The notes: generated by a model not told the origin, from the sequence alone. DNA of 64,000 nt from Pelomonas sp051857475 (GCF_051857475.1 NZ_JBPZGZ010000001.1:1488001-1552000), one strand, 5' to 3'; positions 17,295 through 26,224 are shown, counted from the first letter of the stretch. Program-made: numbers and translations.

Positions 17295-18653
17295 CTACAG
17301 CGACGAGGGAGGCGGCAAGGGACGTACCCGCAGGGTTTGCAGGTCGGCGCTGCCGTCGGCCAGCACGGCTCGCACTTCCTGGCCGGGCTGAAGGGCCTGC
17401 ACCGAAGTGATGGCGCCGCCTTTGCCATCGTCCAGCCAGGCATAGCCGCGGGCCAGCACATGCTGGGGGTCCAGGGCCAGCAGCCGGGCCTGCAGGGCGT
17501 CCAGCCGCGTGTGCTGGCGAGCCAGGATGTCGCGGTGGGCGCGCTCGTGGCGCTGCTCCAGATGGGTCAGGCGCTGCCCTTGCAGCTCCACGCGGCGCCG
17601 GGGTGCCGCAACCGCTCGCTGGGCCAGCAGATCCAGCAGGCGGCGCTGGCGCGCCAGCGCGTCGCTGGGACGGGCCAGGCGCAGGGCCAGGCGGTCCAGA
17701 CGCTGGGCCAGGGATTGCAGGCGGTGGTCGGTGCGCAGCGTCAGGCTGCGCTCCAGGCTTTCCAGGCGCTGCAGCAGGGTGGCCCGTGACGGCGCGGCCA
17801 GCTCGGCGGCGGCCGTGGGCGTGGGGGCGCGCAAATCGGCAGCCAGGTCGCACAGGGTCACATCGGTCTCGTGGCCGACGCCGCAGACGATGGGCAGGGC
17901 CGAGGTAGCCACGGCGCGCACGACACGCTCGTCGTTGAAGGCCCACAGGTCTTCCAGCGAGCCGCCGCCGCGGACCAACAGCAGCACATCGACCTCGGCC
18001 CGTGCGTTGGCCGTCTGCAGGGCGCGCACCAGGGCCGGCGGCGCCTCGGCGCCCTGCACCGGGCTGGGGTAGACGACGACCTCGACCTGGGGCGCCCGCC
18101 GTGCCAGGGCCGTCAACACATCGTGCAGGGCCGCACCGGCCGTCGACGTGATGACGCCGATGCGGCGGGGATGCGTCGGCAGCGCACGTTTGGCCTCTTC
18201 ATCGAACAGGCCTTCGGCCGCCAGTCGGGCGCGCAGCTTCAGGAACTGCTCGTAGAGCGTGCCGGCACCGGCGCGGCGCATGGCCTCGACGACGAATTGC
18301 AGCTCGCCGCGCGGCTCGTAGACGGCGACGCGGCCGCGCACCTCGACCAGCACGCCCTCGCCCGGCGCAAAGTCCAGCAGGGCGGCGGCGCGGCGGAACA
18401 TCGCGCAGCGCAGGCTGGCGGCCTGGCCGTCGGCGTCCTTCAGGCCGAAATAGCAGTGGCCGCTGGCCGCCCGCGTGAAGCCGGCGATCTCGCCGCCGAC
18501 CACGACGACGGAGAAACGCTCGGCCAGGCTCTGGCTCACCGCCTCCAGCAGGCCGGCCACGCCCCAGACACGACGATTTGAAGCGGCTTCGCGAGGCTCA
18601 ATCACGCGCAAACCCAATGCCGGCGCGGGCCGGGAAGTCCACAGCCGCGCCAA
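17295..18653 (-). CDS. xseA: Exodeoxyribonuclease VII large subunit
   Basis: The protein has 452 aa. An N-terminal OB-fold (about residues 28-120) is followed by the catalytic domain with GVITSTAGAALHDV and VLLLVRGGGSLEDLWAFND, and a long helical, coiled-coil C-terminal region. The complex with XseB degrades single-stranded DNA to oligonucleotides. The start codon is uncertain: TTG at 18653 opens the frame and lacks a good Shine-Dalgarno site, and the family homology begins near residue 28 (RRVWGVAGLLEAV). No xseB is adjacent. Confidence 0.9.
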   Translation of the reverse strand: MARLWTSRPAPALGLRVIEPREAASNRRVWGVAGLLEAVSQSLAERFSVVVVGGEIAGFTRAASGHCYFGLKDADGQAASLRCAMFRRAAALLDFAPGEGVLVEVRGRVAVYEPRGELQFVVEAMRRAGAGTLYEQFLKLRARLAAEGLFDEEAKRALPTHPRRIGVITSTAGAALHDVLTALARRAPQVEVVVYPSPVQGAEAPPALVRALQTANARAEVDVLLLVRGGGSLEDLWAFNDERVVRAVATSALPIVCGVGHETDVTLCDLAADLRAPTPTAAAELAAPSRATLLQRLESLERSLTLRTDHRLQSLAQRLDRLALRLARPSDALARQRRLLDLLAQRAVAAPRRRVELQGQRLTHLEQRHERAHRDILARQHTRLDALQARLLALDPQHVLARGYAWLDDGKGGAITSVQALQPGQEVRAVLADGSADLQTLRVRPLPPPSSL

Positions 18654-18821
18654 TGCTGGGCTGGCGGGCAGTTGCGCCTCATTTCGCTCGTCACCAAGCT
18701 GTCATGAGCACATAAGGCCTTGTTTTTCAATTCGATTTCCACTGCTCAAATTGGAGGCAATTTGTCCAAGGCCTTGATTTGACGGCCTCTGCGGGCCGAC
18801 CGGGCAAGCTTGCCCACAAAG

Positions 18822-18830
18822 TTATCCACA
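18822..18830 (+). promoter_or_regulatory. Single consensus DnaA box
   Basis: TTATCCACA is the strong DnaA box consensus. No second box or AT-rich element is nearby, so this is not an origin. It could be a DnaA regulatory site or a chance match. Confidence 0.4.
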
Positions 18831-18916
18831 GCAACGGTGGATTGTGAGAACGCTTTCGTGGCTTGCAGGACAGGCTGGGGCCAGCGAGGCTGGGGCCATA
18901 ATCCCGCGCACTCTTC

Positions 18917-18937
18917 CGGCCGCCTGCGGCCGTTTTT
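18917..18937 (+). terminator. Terminator-like hairpin in the exbB leader
   Basis: CGGCCG, a four-base loop, CGGCCG and T5 form an intrinsic-terminator shape on the plus strand, 40 bp before the exbB start and downstream of the likely promoter. No plus-strand gene lies upstream for it to terminate. Attenuation of exbB is therefore possible but unproven. Confidence 0.45.
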
Positions 18938-18976
18938 GTAGACGGCCTGCTGGCCTTTTCATCGACGGGGACGACC

Positions 18977-19594
18977 TTGTTTTCGATCATACAAGCCGCC
19001 GGTTGGCCGATCTGGCCTCTGCTCCTGTGCTCCGTGGTGGCCCTGGCCCTGATCATCGAGAGGCTGTCCAGCCTGCGTGCCAGCCGCATCCTGCCCCCGC
19101 GGCTGCTGGAAGACGTCATGAACGTCAGCGCCCAGCAACTGCCCGCACCCGACATGGTCGACCGCCTGGCTGAGAACTCCCTGCTCGGCGAAGTGCTGGC
19201 CGCCGGCCTGCGCGCCGTGACGGCCGAGCCGCAGATGCCCGAAGGCAAGCTGCGCCTGGTGTTCGAGTTCGCCGGCCGCCGTGCCGTGCACCAGCTCGAG
19301 CGCTATATGAACACCCTGGGCACCATCGCCACGGCAGCGCCCTTGCTGGGCCTGATGGGCACGGTGGTCGGCATGATCGAGATCTTCGGCAGCCAGACGC
19401 CCGGCGGCGGCAACCCCGCCCAGCTGGCGCACGGCATCTCCATCGCCCTCTACAACACAGCCTTCGGCCTGATGATCGCCATCCCCTCGCTGATGTTCTA
19501 CCGCTACTTCCGCGGCAAGATCGAGGAGTACGTGCTCGAGCTGGAAGCCGCAGCCGACCGCCTGCTGGGCCAGCTGCGCCGCTACACCGCTTGA
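18977..19594 (+). CDS. exbB: MotA/TolQ/ExbB proton-channel family protein
   Basis: The protein has 205 aa and three membrane helices (about 10-27, 105-130 and 148-170). The conserved region TLGTIATAAPLLGLMGTVVGMIEIF forms the proton channel with ExbD. The start is TTG at 18977 with GGGGA upstream. It is followed 20 bp later by its partner exbD and then lpxK. In betaproteobacteria this pair sits beside the lipid A genes. Whether it energises a TonB-type or a Tol-type process is not visible here; a second exb set lies at 25-27 kb. Confidence 0.88.
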   Translation: MFSIIQAAGWPIWPLLLCSVVALALIIERLSSLRASRILPPRLLEDVMNVSAQQLPAPDMVDRLAENSLLGEVLAAGLRAVTAEPQMPEGKLRLVFEFAGRRAVHQLERYMNTLGTIATAAPLLGLMGTVVGMIEIFGSQTPGGGNPAQLAHGISIALYNTAFGLMIAIPSLMFYRYFRGKIEEYVLELEAAADRLLGQLRRYTA

Positions 19595-19614
19595 GCTGAC
19601 GAGAGGATCACGCC

Positions 19615-20031
19615 ATGCGTTTCCGCTCCCCGCACCGCGAGCCGCCGGAGATCAACCTGATCCCCTTCATCGACGTGCTGTTGGTGATCCTGATCTTCCT
19701 GATGCTGTCGACGACGTATTCCAAGTTCACCGAGCTGCAGATCACCCTGCCCTCGGCCGACGCGGACAAGCTCAAGGACAGGCCGCAGGAGGTCATCGTC
19801 GGCATCGCCGCCGACGGCCGCTTTGTCGTCAACCGCCAGCCGGTCGAGGGCCGCTCGGTGGACATCCTGATCGCCGCGCTGCGCCAGGCCTCGGGCGGCA
19901 ACAGCGAGGCCTCGCTGATCATCTCGGCGGACGCCGCCACGCCCCACCAGGCCGTCGTCAACGTGATGGACGCCGCGCGCCGCGTCGGCCTGACGCGTGT
20001 CACCTTCGCCGCGCAGACCGACGCTCGCTGA
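19615..20031 (+). CDS. exbD: ExbD/TolR family biopolymer transport protein
   Basis: The protein has 138 aa. The single N-terminal membrane helix carries the conserved proton-pathway aspartate (NLIPFIDVLLVILIFLML), followed by a periplasmic domain ending in AARRVGLTRVTFAA. It is the partner of the preceding ExbB. The 3' end overlaps lpxK by 35 nt. Confidence 0.9.
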   Translation: MRFRSPHREPPEINLIPFIDVLLVILIFLMLSTTYSKFTELQITLPSADADKLKDRPQEVIVGIAADGRFVVNRQPVEGRSVDILIAALRQASGGNSEASLIISADAATPHQAVVNVMDAARRVGLTRVTFAAQTDAR

Positions 20032-21040
20032 CCGGCTGCAGCAGGAGTGGCTGACGGGCGGTGCGCTGTCCGTCGCGCTGCTGCCGCTGAGCTGGCTCTA
20101 CCGCGGGCTGCTGGGCCTGCGCCATCTCATCTACCGCGTCGGGCTGAAGCGTGTCCAGACGCTGCCCGTACCCGTCATCGTCGTCGGCAACTGGATCGTC
20201 GGCGGCGCCGGCAAGACGCCGACGACGCTGGCCCTGCTGGCGCTGCTGCGCGCGCGCGGCCTGCGTGCCGGCGTGGTGTCGCGCGGCTATGGGCGCGAAG
20301 GCGATGGCGTGCGCCTGGTCACCCGCGTGTCGACGGCGCGCGAGGTGGGCGATGAACCCCTGCTCATCCATCTGCGCAGCGGCGCGCCTGTCGCTGTGGG
20401 CCGTGACCGCGTCGCCGCGGCGCGTGCGTTGCTGGCCGCCGAGCCCGGCCTGCAGCTGCTGGTCAGCGATGACGGCCTGCAGCACTGGCGGCTGCCGCGC
20501 GACTTGAGCCTGCTGGTCTTCGACGAGCGCGGCCTGGGCAATGGCCGCCTGCTGCCCGCCGGTCCTCTGCGCCAGCCGCCTGCACCGCGGAAGACCGACC
20601 AGCTTGTCGTCTACAACGCTCCCCGCCCCAGCACCGCCCTGCCCGGCTTTGTCGCCGAGCGCGGCCTGGCCGGTGCCGTGTCACTGGCGGACTGGTGGGC
20701 CGGCGGGCCGGCGCAAATGAACACCTTGCTGGCCCTGCGCGATCAGCCTGGCCTGCTGGCCGTCGCCGGCATTGCGCGGCCGCAGCGCTTCTTTGACATG
20801 CTCTCCGGCCTGGGCCTGGCCTTCGACACGCTGGCCCTGCCCGACCATGCGGACTTCGCCACCCTTCCCTGGCCGGCCGACACGGCCGCCATCGTGCTGA
20901 CCGAGAAGGACGCCGTGAAGCTGGCGCCCGAGCGTGTCGGCCCCCTGCCCGTCTGGGTGGTGGCGCTAGACTTCTCGCCCGGTGCCGGCTTCGAGGCTGC
21001 ACTGGACACCCAACTGCAAAAACTCTTCGCTCCCGCCTGA
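19997..21040 (+). CDS. lpxK: Tetraacyldisaccharide 4'-kinase
   Basis: The protein has 347 aa. It phosphorylates the 4' position of the lipid A precursor at the inner membrane. The Walker A variant VGGAGKTPTTLALL follows the N-terminal membrane-associated segment. DDGLQHW and LTEKDAVKL are typical LpxK blocks. The start codon is GTG at 19997 inside the exbD 3' end; no later start keeps the conserved N-terminus. It is coupled to the Trm112 gene by a TGATG overlap. Confidence 0.92.
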   Translation: MSPSPRRPTLADRLQQEWLTGGALSVALLPLSWLYRGLLGLRHLIYRVGLKRVQTLPVPVIVVGNWIVGGAGKTPTTLALLALLRARGLRAGVVSRGYGREGDGVRLVTRVSTAREVGDEPLLIHLRSGAPVAVGRDRVAAARALLAAEPGLQLLVSDDGLQHWRLPRDLSLLVFDERGLGNGRLLPAGPLRQPPAPRKTDQLVVYNAPRPSTALPGFVAERGLAGAVSLADWWAGGPAQMNTLLALRDQPGLLAVAGIARPQRFFDMLSGLGLAFDTLALPDHADFATLPWPADTAAIVLTEKDAVKLAPERVGPLPVWVVALDFSPGAGFEAALDTQLQKLFAPA

Positions 21041-21246
21041 TGGATCAACGCCTCATCGAAATGCTGGTCTGCCCGCTGTGCAAGGGGCCGCTGACACTGC
21101 TGCGCGAAGGCGAACTGCCGGCGCTGGGTTGCCGCGCCGACCGCCTGGCCTTCCCCATCCGCGACGGCATCCCGCTGATGCTGGAGAGCGAGGCCAAGCC
21201 CTGGGATCCGGACACCACCAGCGCGCCGGTTCCTCTCGCACCGTGA
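21040..21246 (+). CDS. Trm112-family protein (YcaR-like)
   Basis: The protein has 68 aa and begins MDQRLIEMLVCPLCKGPL, the UPF0434/Trm112 signature with a CPxC knuckle. It lies between lpxK and kdsB, the conserved position of ycaR. The role is unknown in bacteria; the eukaryotic relative activates methyltransferases. Confidence 0.88.
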   Translation: MDQRLIEMLVCPLCKGPLTLLREGELPALGCRADRLAFPIRDGIPLMLESEAKPWDPDTTSAPVPLAP

Positions 21247-21980
21247 GCTTTACCGTCATCATCCCGGCGCGGCTGGCATCGACCCGCCTGCCCAACAAGC
21301 CGCTGGCCGATATCGCCGGCCTGCCGATGATCGTGCGGGTGGCCCAGCGTGCCGCGCAATCGGGCGCTGGCCAGATCGTCGTCGCCACCGATGCGCCCGA
21401 AGTGGCCGCCGCCTGCGCGGCCCATGGCGTGCGGGCGCTGATGACGCGCGCCGACCACCCATCCGGCAGCGACCGCCTGGCCGAAGCCGTCGAGCAGCTC
21501 GGCCTGGCCGACAACGCCGTCGTCGTCAACGTGCAGGGCGACGAGCCGCTGATCGCCCCGGCCATGATCGATGCCTGCGCGGCCACGCTCGCCGCCCAGA
21601 CCGACTGCGTGATGGCCACCGTCGCGCACGAACTGACCGACCCTTCCGAGTTCGCGAACACCAATGTCGTCAAGCTGGTCATGGATCAGGCCAGCCGGGC
21701 CCTGTATTTCTCCCGCGCGCCCATCGCCTGGTGGCGTGATGGCGGCGGCCAGCCCAAGGGCGCGCTGCGCCATGTCGGCATGTACGCCTACCGCGCCGGC
21801 TTCCTGCGTCGCTTCCCCACGCTGGCGGTCAGCCCACTGGAGCAGATCGAGTCGCTGGAGCAGTTGCGCGTGCTCTGGCATGGCGAGCGCATCGCCGTGC
21901 ATGTCAGTGCAGAAAAGCCCGGTCCGGGTGTCGACACGCCCGAGGATCTGGAACGCGTCAGGCGTCTCATCGAGGGTTGA
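21243..21980 (+). CDS. kdsB: 3-deoxy-manno-octulosonate cytidylyltransferase
   Basis: The protein has 245 aa. It forms CMP-Kdo for the LPS inner core. The N-terminal nucleotide-binding block FTVIIPARLASTRLPNKPL, then SDRLAEA and VNVQGDEPLI, are diagnostic. The start is GTG at 21243, overlapping the Trm112 stop (GTGA). It acts in the same LPS pathway as LpxK upstream. Confidence 0.95.
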   Translation: MSFTVIIPARLASTRLPNKPLADIAGLPMIVRVAQRAAQSGAGQIVVATDAPEVAAACAAHGVRALMTRADHPSGSDRLAEAVEQLGLADNAVVVNVQGDEPLIAPAMIDACAATLAAQTDCVMATVAHELTDPSEFANTNVVKLVMDQASRALYFSRAPIAWWRDGGGQPKGALRHVGMYAYRAGFLRRFPTLAVSPLEQIESLEQLRVLWHGERIAVHVSAEKPGPGVDTPEDLERVRRLIEG

Positions 21981-22078
21981 CGCGGGTCTGTCATGTCAGG
22001 CCCTCGAAAGGCCACATGCGATACTGACCGCTGACCCATGCAGGACTTTTTGACAGTCCTGACGAGACGAGGAGACCC

Positions 22079-22732
22079 ATGCGACTGATCCTTCTGGGCG
22101 CCCCTGGCGCCGGCAAAGGCACCCAAGCTGCCTTCATCTGCAAGCAATTCGGCATTCCGCAGATCTCCACCGGCGACATGCTGCGCGCCGCCATCAAGGC
22201 CGGCACCCAGATGGGCCTGGCCGCCAAGGCCGTCATGGATTCGGGCGCCCTGGTCAGCGACGACATCATCATCGGCCTCGTCAAGGAGCGCATTGCCCAG
22301 GACGACTGCGCCAAGGGTTTCCTGTTCGACGGCTTCCCGCGCACCATCCCCCAGGCCGACGCCATGAAGGCCGCCGGCGTCAAGCTGGACTATGTGCTCG
22401 AGATCGACGTGCCCTTTGACGCCATCATCGAGCGCATGAGCGGCCGCCGCGTGCATGTGGCCTCGGGCCGCACCTATCACGTCAAGTTCAACCCGCCCAA
22501 GACCGCTGGCAAGGACGACGAGACCGGCGAGGAACTGATCCAGCGCGAGGACGACAAGGAAGAGACCGTCAAGAAGCGCCTGGATGTCTACTCCGCGCAG
22601 ACGCGCCCGCTGGTCGACTACTACTCGCAATGGGCCGCCACCGGCGACGCCAACGCGCCCAAGTACCGCCGCATCGAAGGCGTGGGCTCGGTCGACGAGA
22701 TCATGAAGAAGGCGCTGGCTGCACTGGCCTGA
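22079..22732 (+). CDS. adk: Adenylate kinase
   Basis: The protein has 217 aa and is the long form with a LID domain. The P-loop GAPGAGKGTQ is at the N-terminus, and FDGFPRTIPQA and RMSGRRVHVASGRTYHVKFNPP are the core and LID blocks. It interconverts ATP+AMP and ADP. GAGGAG lies just before the ATG. The leader carries a CAGGACT/AGTCCTG hairpin (22041-22061). An intrinsic terminator follows at 22751-22781. Confidence 0.96.
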   Translation: MRLILLGAPGAGKGTQAAFICKQFGIPQISTGDMLRAAIKAGTQMGLAAKAVMDSGALVSDDIIIGLVKERIAQDDCAKGFLFDGFPRTIPQADAMKAAGVKLDYVLEIDVPFDAIIERMSGRRVHVASGRTYHVKFNPPKTAGKDDETGEELIQREDDKEETVKKRLDVYSAQTRPLVDYYSQWAATGDANAPKYRRIEGVGSVDEIMKKALAALA

Positions 22733-22750
22733 TCACCCTCTCCCACAAAG

Positions 22751-22781
22751 AGCCGCACGCCCCAGGGCCTGCGGCTTTTTT
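22751..22781 (+). terminator. Intrinsic terminator after adk
   Basis: AGCCGCA (22751-22757) pairs with TGCGGCT (22770-22776) and is followed by T6, 19 bp after the adk stop. Confidence 0.85.
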
Positions 22782-22792
22782 GTCGGCCACAA

Positions 22793-22808
22793 TTGACGTT
22801 TACGTCAA
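22793..22808. promoter_or_regulatory. Perfect 16-bp operator-like palindrome
   Basis: TTGACGTTTACGTCAA is perfectly self-complementary. From memory it resembles operators reported for MerR-type LiuR regulators of acyl-CoA/branched-chain amino-acid genes in proteobacteria, which would suit the downstream dehydrogenase; I cannot confirm that match. It directly abuts the large imperfect palindrome at 22811-22970. Confidence 0.55.
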
Positions 22809-22810
22809 CC

Positions 22811-22970
22811 GGGAACGATGAGCGAGTCTCCGTGAGTCTGCGCGCCCGGGTGCGGGATGCAGCGCAAGGCGCAAAGCACAGCCATGGCGGTGCCATGGCG
22901 AGCATTTGCAACGCAGCGATGCGCCCGGACCCGGGATGCGCAGGCCACGAGAGACTTGTTCATCGTTCCC
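22811..22970. repeat. Large imperfect palindrome (about 2 x 78 bp)
   Basis: The arms starting GGGAACGATGA at 22811 and ending TCATCGTTCCC at 22970 are complementary over most of their length, centred near 22891 at CCATGGCGGTGCCATGG. Matching outer and inner blocks are interrupted by small mismatches. It lies between the operator-like palindrome and the dehydrogenase start. It could be a MITE-like element or a leader hairpin. No target-site duplication is obvious. Confidence 0.65.
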
Positions 22971-22991
22971 CATACCCAGGAGATCCTCATC

Positions 22992-23750
<759 letters not shown>

Positions 23751-23752
23751 GC

Positions 23753-23893
23753 GCCCCTCGCCCAGCAGACCACGCTGAACGCGGGTCCGTCTGGTCGGTC
23801 CCCCGAGGGGACGGCGATGCTTGCCGGATCGACCGGCAGGCACATCGCCAGCGCGGGCCGGCTAGGGAGCGGCCCGGCGCTCGGCCCGCAAAA
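23753..23893 (+). repeat. Structured intergenic repeat, copy B
   Basis: This is the same element as copy A. Hairpins are GTCCCC/GGGGAC (23798-23812), TGCTTGCCGG/CCGGCAGGCA (23818-23842) and an outer GCGGGCCG/CGGCCCGC (23853-23889). The middle stem differs from copy A at several positions but stays paired. Confidence 0.75.
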
Positions 23894-23918
23894 GCAAGGC
23901 AGAGCAGACGACGGAATG

Positions 23919-23950
23919 AAAAAGGGCCTGGTTCGCACCAGGCCCTTTTT
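23919..23950. terminator. Bidirectional terminator
   Basis: An A-run, GGGCCTGGT, a short loop, ACCAGGCCC and a T-run form a symmetrical terminator between the convergent dehydrogenase and TPR-protein genes. Confidence 0.88.
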
Positions 23951-23967
23951 GTTTGGCAGTCAGACGA

Positions 23968-25227
23968 TCAGCGCTTGGCGGAACGCGACTGGATCATCCA
24001 GAGGCGGGCCAGGTCGGCTGCGCCTTCGTTGCCCTTGACCGTCTTCCACGCCGCTTGGGCCTTGGCATGGTCGCCACCCAGCTGATAGGCCAGACCCAGA
24101 TAGAGCTTGGCGTCTTCGGGGCGCTTCAGATTGCCCTTCTCGATGCCCTGCTGGATCTGGTCGACACCCTTCTTGGCGTCGCCGCCGAAGGCATTGGCCA
24201 GGCCCAGCGTCACGAAGGCGTTGCCGTCCTTGGCGTCGGCCGCGGCCTTCTCGTTGGTGGCGGCGGCAGCCTTGGCTTCACCGATCTTCTTGACCATCAG
24301 GTCGGCCAGGCGCTTGTGGCGGGCGCCTTCGGCACCCTGGCCCAGCACGCCGGCGGCCAGACCCTTGTCGACGACCTGCTTGCCCTCTTCCGGATAGCCG
24401 GCCTGGGCGGCCATCTGGGCCATTTCCATGTAGTCCTCAGCGCCACGCGACATGTTGCCGGTGGCCAGGCGCAGGCGGTACAGGTCCAGCTGATAGCGGT
24501 TGGTGTCGAAGCTCTTCTTCTCCGGCAGTCCGCCCAGGATCTGGGCCCACAGCTTGGGATCCGGGTAGTAATTCAGCAGCTTCTCGGTCGCGATGGCCTC
24601 GGCGTTCGAGTCACCCTTCTTCTGCGCCGCCCAGAGCAGGTTGGTGAGCTTGTCCTTCGCCGGAGCGCGGCCCGCCTTCTCGTCGGCCTGGACCTCAGCC
24701 AAGGTGTCCTTCAGGAAACCCGACACATCGCCCGACTTGAACTGGGCTTGCTGCTGCACCTGCTTCATCGTCGGGCTGCTGCCACCCGCCGCAAAGTACT
24801 TGTTGGACCATTCCAGCGCCTTGGCCGCATTGCCGCCACGCAGGTAGGTGCCGGCGATGGCTTCCATGTACTGCAGTTGCTGCGCCTGTCCCAGCTTGCC
24901 GGAGCCCTTCAACACATCGAAGGAACGCGCCATCGTGTCGGTATCGCCGGCGCCCATGGCGGCAGAGAAGCGGATGCCTTCGATGGCGTTGTTCTCGGAC
25001 GCGGTGCGGCCACCGACGGCTTCGGCGTCGCGCAGCTTGGCCAGCGCTTCCTTGAACTTGCCAGCCTTGTAGAGCTTGGAGGCCTCGGTCAGCGGTGTGC
25101 CGACCTCCTTGCGCACGGTGTCCTGGGCAGCCGCCTGGCTGAAACCGAACTCGGCGCCGGGTGCACCGTTCAGGGACAGGGCCAGGGCGCCAACGGCGAC
25201 AGCCACCATGGTTTTCAGAGTATTCAA
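23968..25227 (-). CDS. Exported tetratricopeptide-type protein of the TonB operon
   Basis: The protein has about 419 aa. A signal-peptide-like N-terminus (VAVAVGALALSLNGAPGA) is followed by an all-helical protein with TPR-like repeats (for example AGKFKEALAKLRDAEAVG, RPEDAKLYLGLAYQLGGDHAKA). I chose TTG 25227 because CAGGAGAG lies 6 nt upstream; ATG 25209 is the alternative. It is the last gene after tonB-exbB-exbD-exbD but is separated from them by a terminator-like hairpin. It probably acts in the periplasm as a scaffold; its partner is unknown. Confidence 0.8.
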   Translation of the reverse strand: MNTLKTMVAVAVGALALSLNGAPGAEFGFSQAAAQDTVRKEVGTPLTEASKLYKAGKFKEALAKLRDAEAVGGRTASENNAIEGIRFSAAMGAGDTDTMARSFDVLKGSGKLGQAQQLQYMEAIAGTYLRGGNAAKALEWSNKYFAAGGSSPTMKQVQQQAQFKSGDVSGFLKDTLAEVQADEKAGRAPAKDKLTNLLWAAQKKGDSNAEAIATEKLLNYYPDPKLWAQILGGLPEKKSFDTNRYQLDLYRLRLATGNMSRGAEDYMEMAQMAAQAGYPEEGKQVVDKGLAAGVLGQGAEGARHKRLADLMVKKIGEAKAAAATNEKAAADAKDGNAFVTLGLANAFGGDAKKGVDQIQQGIEKGNLKRPEDAKLYLGLAYQLGGDHAKAQAAWKTVKGNEGAADLARLWMIQSRSAKR

Positions 25228-25245
25228 TTTGCTCTCCTGCAAAGC

Positions 25246-25275
25246 AAAAACGCGCCGCCCTTTCGGGCAGCGCGC
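25246..25275 (-). terminator. Terminator between the second exbD and the TPR gene
   Basis: On the minus strand GCGCTGCCC, a GAAA loop, GGGCGGCGCG and T5 form an intrinsic terminator. Partial read-through would lower expression of the TPR gene relative to the Exb proteins. Confidence 0.75.
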
Positions 25276-25308
25276 ATCACAGTATCGTGGTCAGCGGTCC
25301 CGAGGACG

Positions 25309-25746
25309 TCACTTGACGTATTGCTCGTTACCGACCATGCCCATCTTCTTGACGTTGTTGCGCTGGGCCGAAGCCATCACCGCTGCAACGACACCGTAGT
25401 CCACCAGCTTGTTCGGCTTGATGTGAAGTTCCGGCTGGTCGCCCAGCGGCATGGCGCCGACTTCCTGCATCTTGGCGTTGACCGCGTCGATGTTCGCCAG
25501 CGCCTCGGCGTCCCAGTAGACCGTGCCGTCGAAGTCGATCATGACTTCGTGCACGACCGGGTCCTTCTCCGGCTGGTTCTGGCTCGGCGGCGGCATGTCC
25601 AGGTTGACCGTGTGCAGCTGGATCGGGATGGTGATGATGAGCATCACCAGCAGCACCAGCATCACGTCGATCAGCGGCGTCGTATTGACGTCCATCATGA
25701 CTTCGGGGTCACCGCTGCCCGACGAACTTCCAACATTCATTCCCAT
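25309..25746 (-). CDS. exbD: ExbD-family protein (second paralogue)
   Basis: The protein has 145 aa and begins MGMNVGSSSGSGDPEVM. The membrane helix with the channel aspartate is NTTPLIDVMLVLLVMLII, and a periplasmic domain follows. It lies directly downstream of another exbD; tandem exbD genes after tonB-exbB are known from Xanthomonas. CAGGAG is 8 nt before the ATG. Confidence 0.92.
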   Translation of the reverse strand: MGMNVGSSSGSGDPEVMMDVNTTPLIDVMLVLLVMLIITIPIQLHTVNLDMPPPSQNQPEKDPVVHEVMIDFDGTVYWDAEALANIDAVNAKMQEVGAMPLGDQPELHIKPNKLVDYGVVAAVMASAQRNNVKKMGMVGNEQYVK

Positions 25747-25761
25747 ATTCGACTCCTGGGA

Positions 25762-26190
25762 TCAACCACCGCGAGCGGGCGGCTCGGTGACGAAGTTGAT
25801 CTTCATGATGCCAGCGCGCTGGCAGGCATAGATCACGCGACCGACCGACTCGTAGCGGGACTTGTCGTCGCCGCGGATGTGCACCTCGGGCTGCGGGTTC
25901 TTGACCGATTCCTTGCCGAGGCGCTTCACGAGCTCCTCCATGTCAGGAACCTGCTTGGTACCCCAATAGACTTCGCCGTCCTTGGCGACCGAGATTTCGA
26001 TGTTTTCCGGTTTCGTGACGCGGACGATGTTGGTTTCCTTTGGCAGGTTCACCGCGATCGATTGCGTCACCACCGGCACGGTGATGAGGAAGATGATCAA
26101 GAGCACCAACATCACGTCCACGAGGGGCGTGGTGTTGATGGACGAGACCACATCTTCATCGCCGGAGGAGGATCCGACGTTCATGCCCAT
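25762..26190 (-). CDS. exbD: ExbD-family protein (first paralogue)
   Basis: The protein has 142 aa. The N-terminus MGMNVGSSSGDEDVV is almost the same as that of its neighbour, so the pair probably arose by duplication. The membrane helix has NTTPLVDVMLVLLIIFLI. The periplasmic parts of the two have clearly diverged, suggesting separate roles in the ExbB5-ExbD2 complex. Confidence 0.92.
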   Translation of the reverse strand: MGMNVGSSSGDEDVVSSINTTPLVDVMLVLLIIFLITVPVVTQSIAVNLPKETNIVRVTKPENIEISVAKDGEVYWGTKQVPDMEELVKRLGKESVKNPQPEVHIRGDDKSRYESVGRVIYACQRAGIMKINFVTEPPARGG

Positions 26191-26224
26191 GGCATTGGCT
26201 CCTGAATGAGCTTCAGCTCAGGGA

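Larger units (their letters stand above)
18654..18976. other. Non-coding gap between divergent xseA and exbB
   Basis: This is 323 bp without a credible ORF. It holds a perfect 14-bp palindrome GGGCAAGCTTGCCC (18802-18815), a consensus DnaA box TTATCCACA (18822-18830), a possible exbB promoter with -10 CATAAT (18897-18902), and a CGGCCG-loop-CGGCCG hairpin plus T5 (18917-18937) in the exbB leader. Confidence 0.6.

Noticed and set aside
18822..18830. Replication origin
   Set aside because: Only one DnaA box, no cluster, and no dnaA, dnaN or gidA nearby.
23953..26205. Open frame of 750 codons on the plus strand
   Set aside because: It is antisense to the TPR protein and both exbD genes and arises from high GC codon bias.
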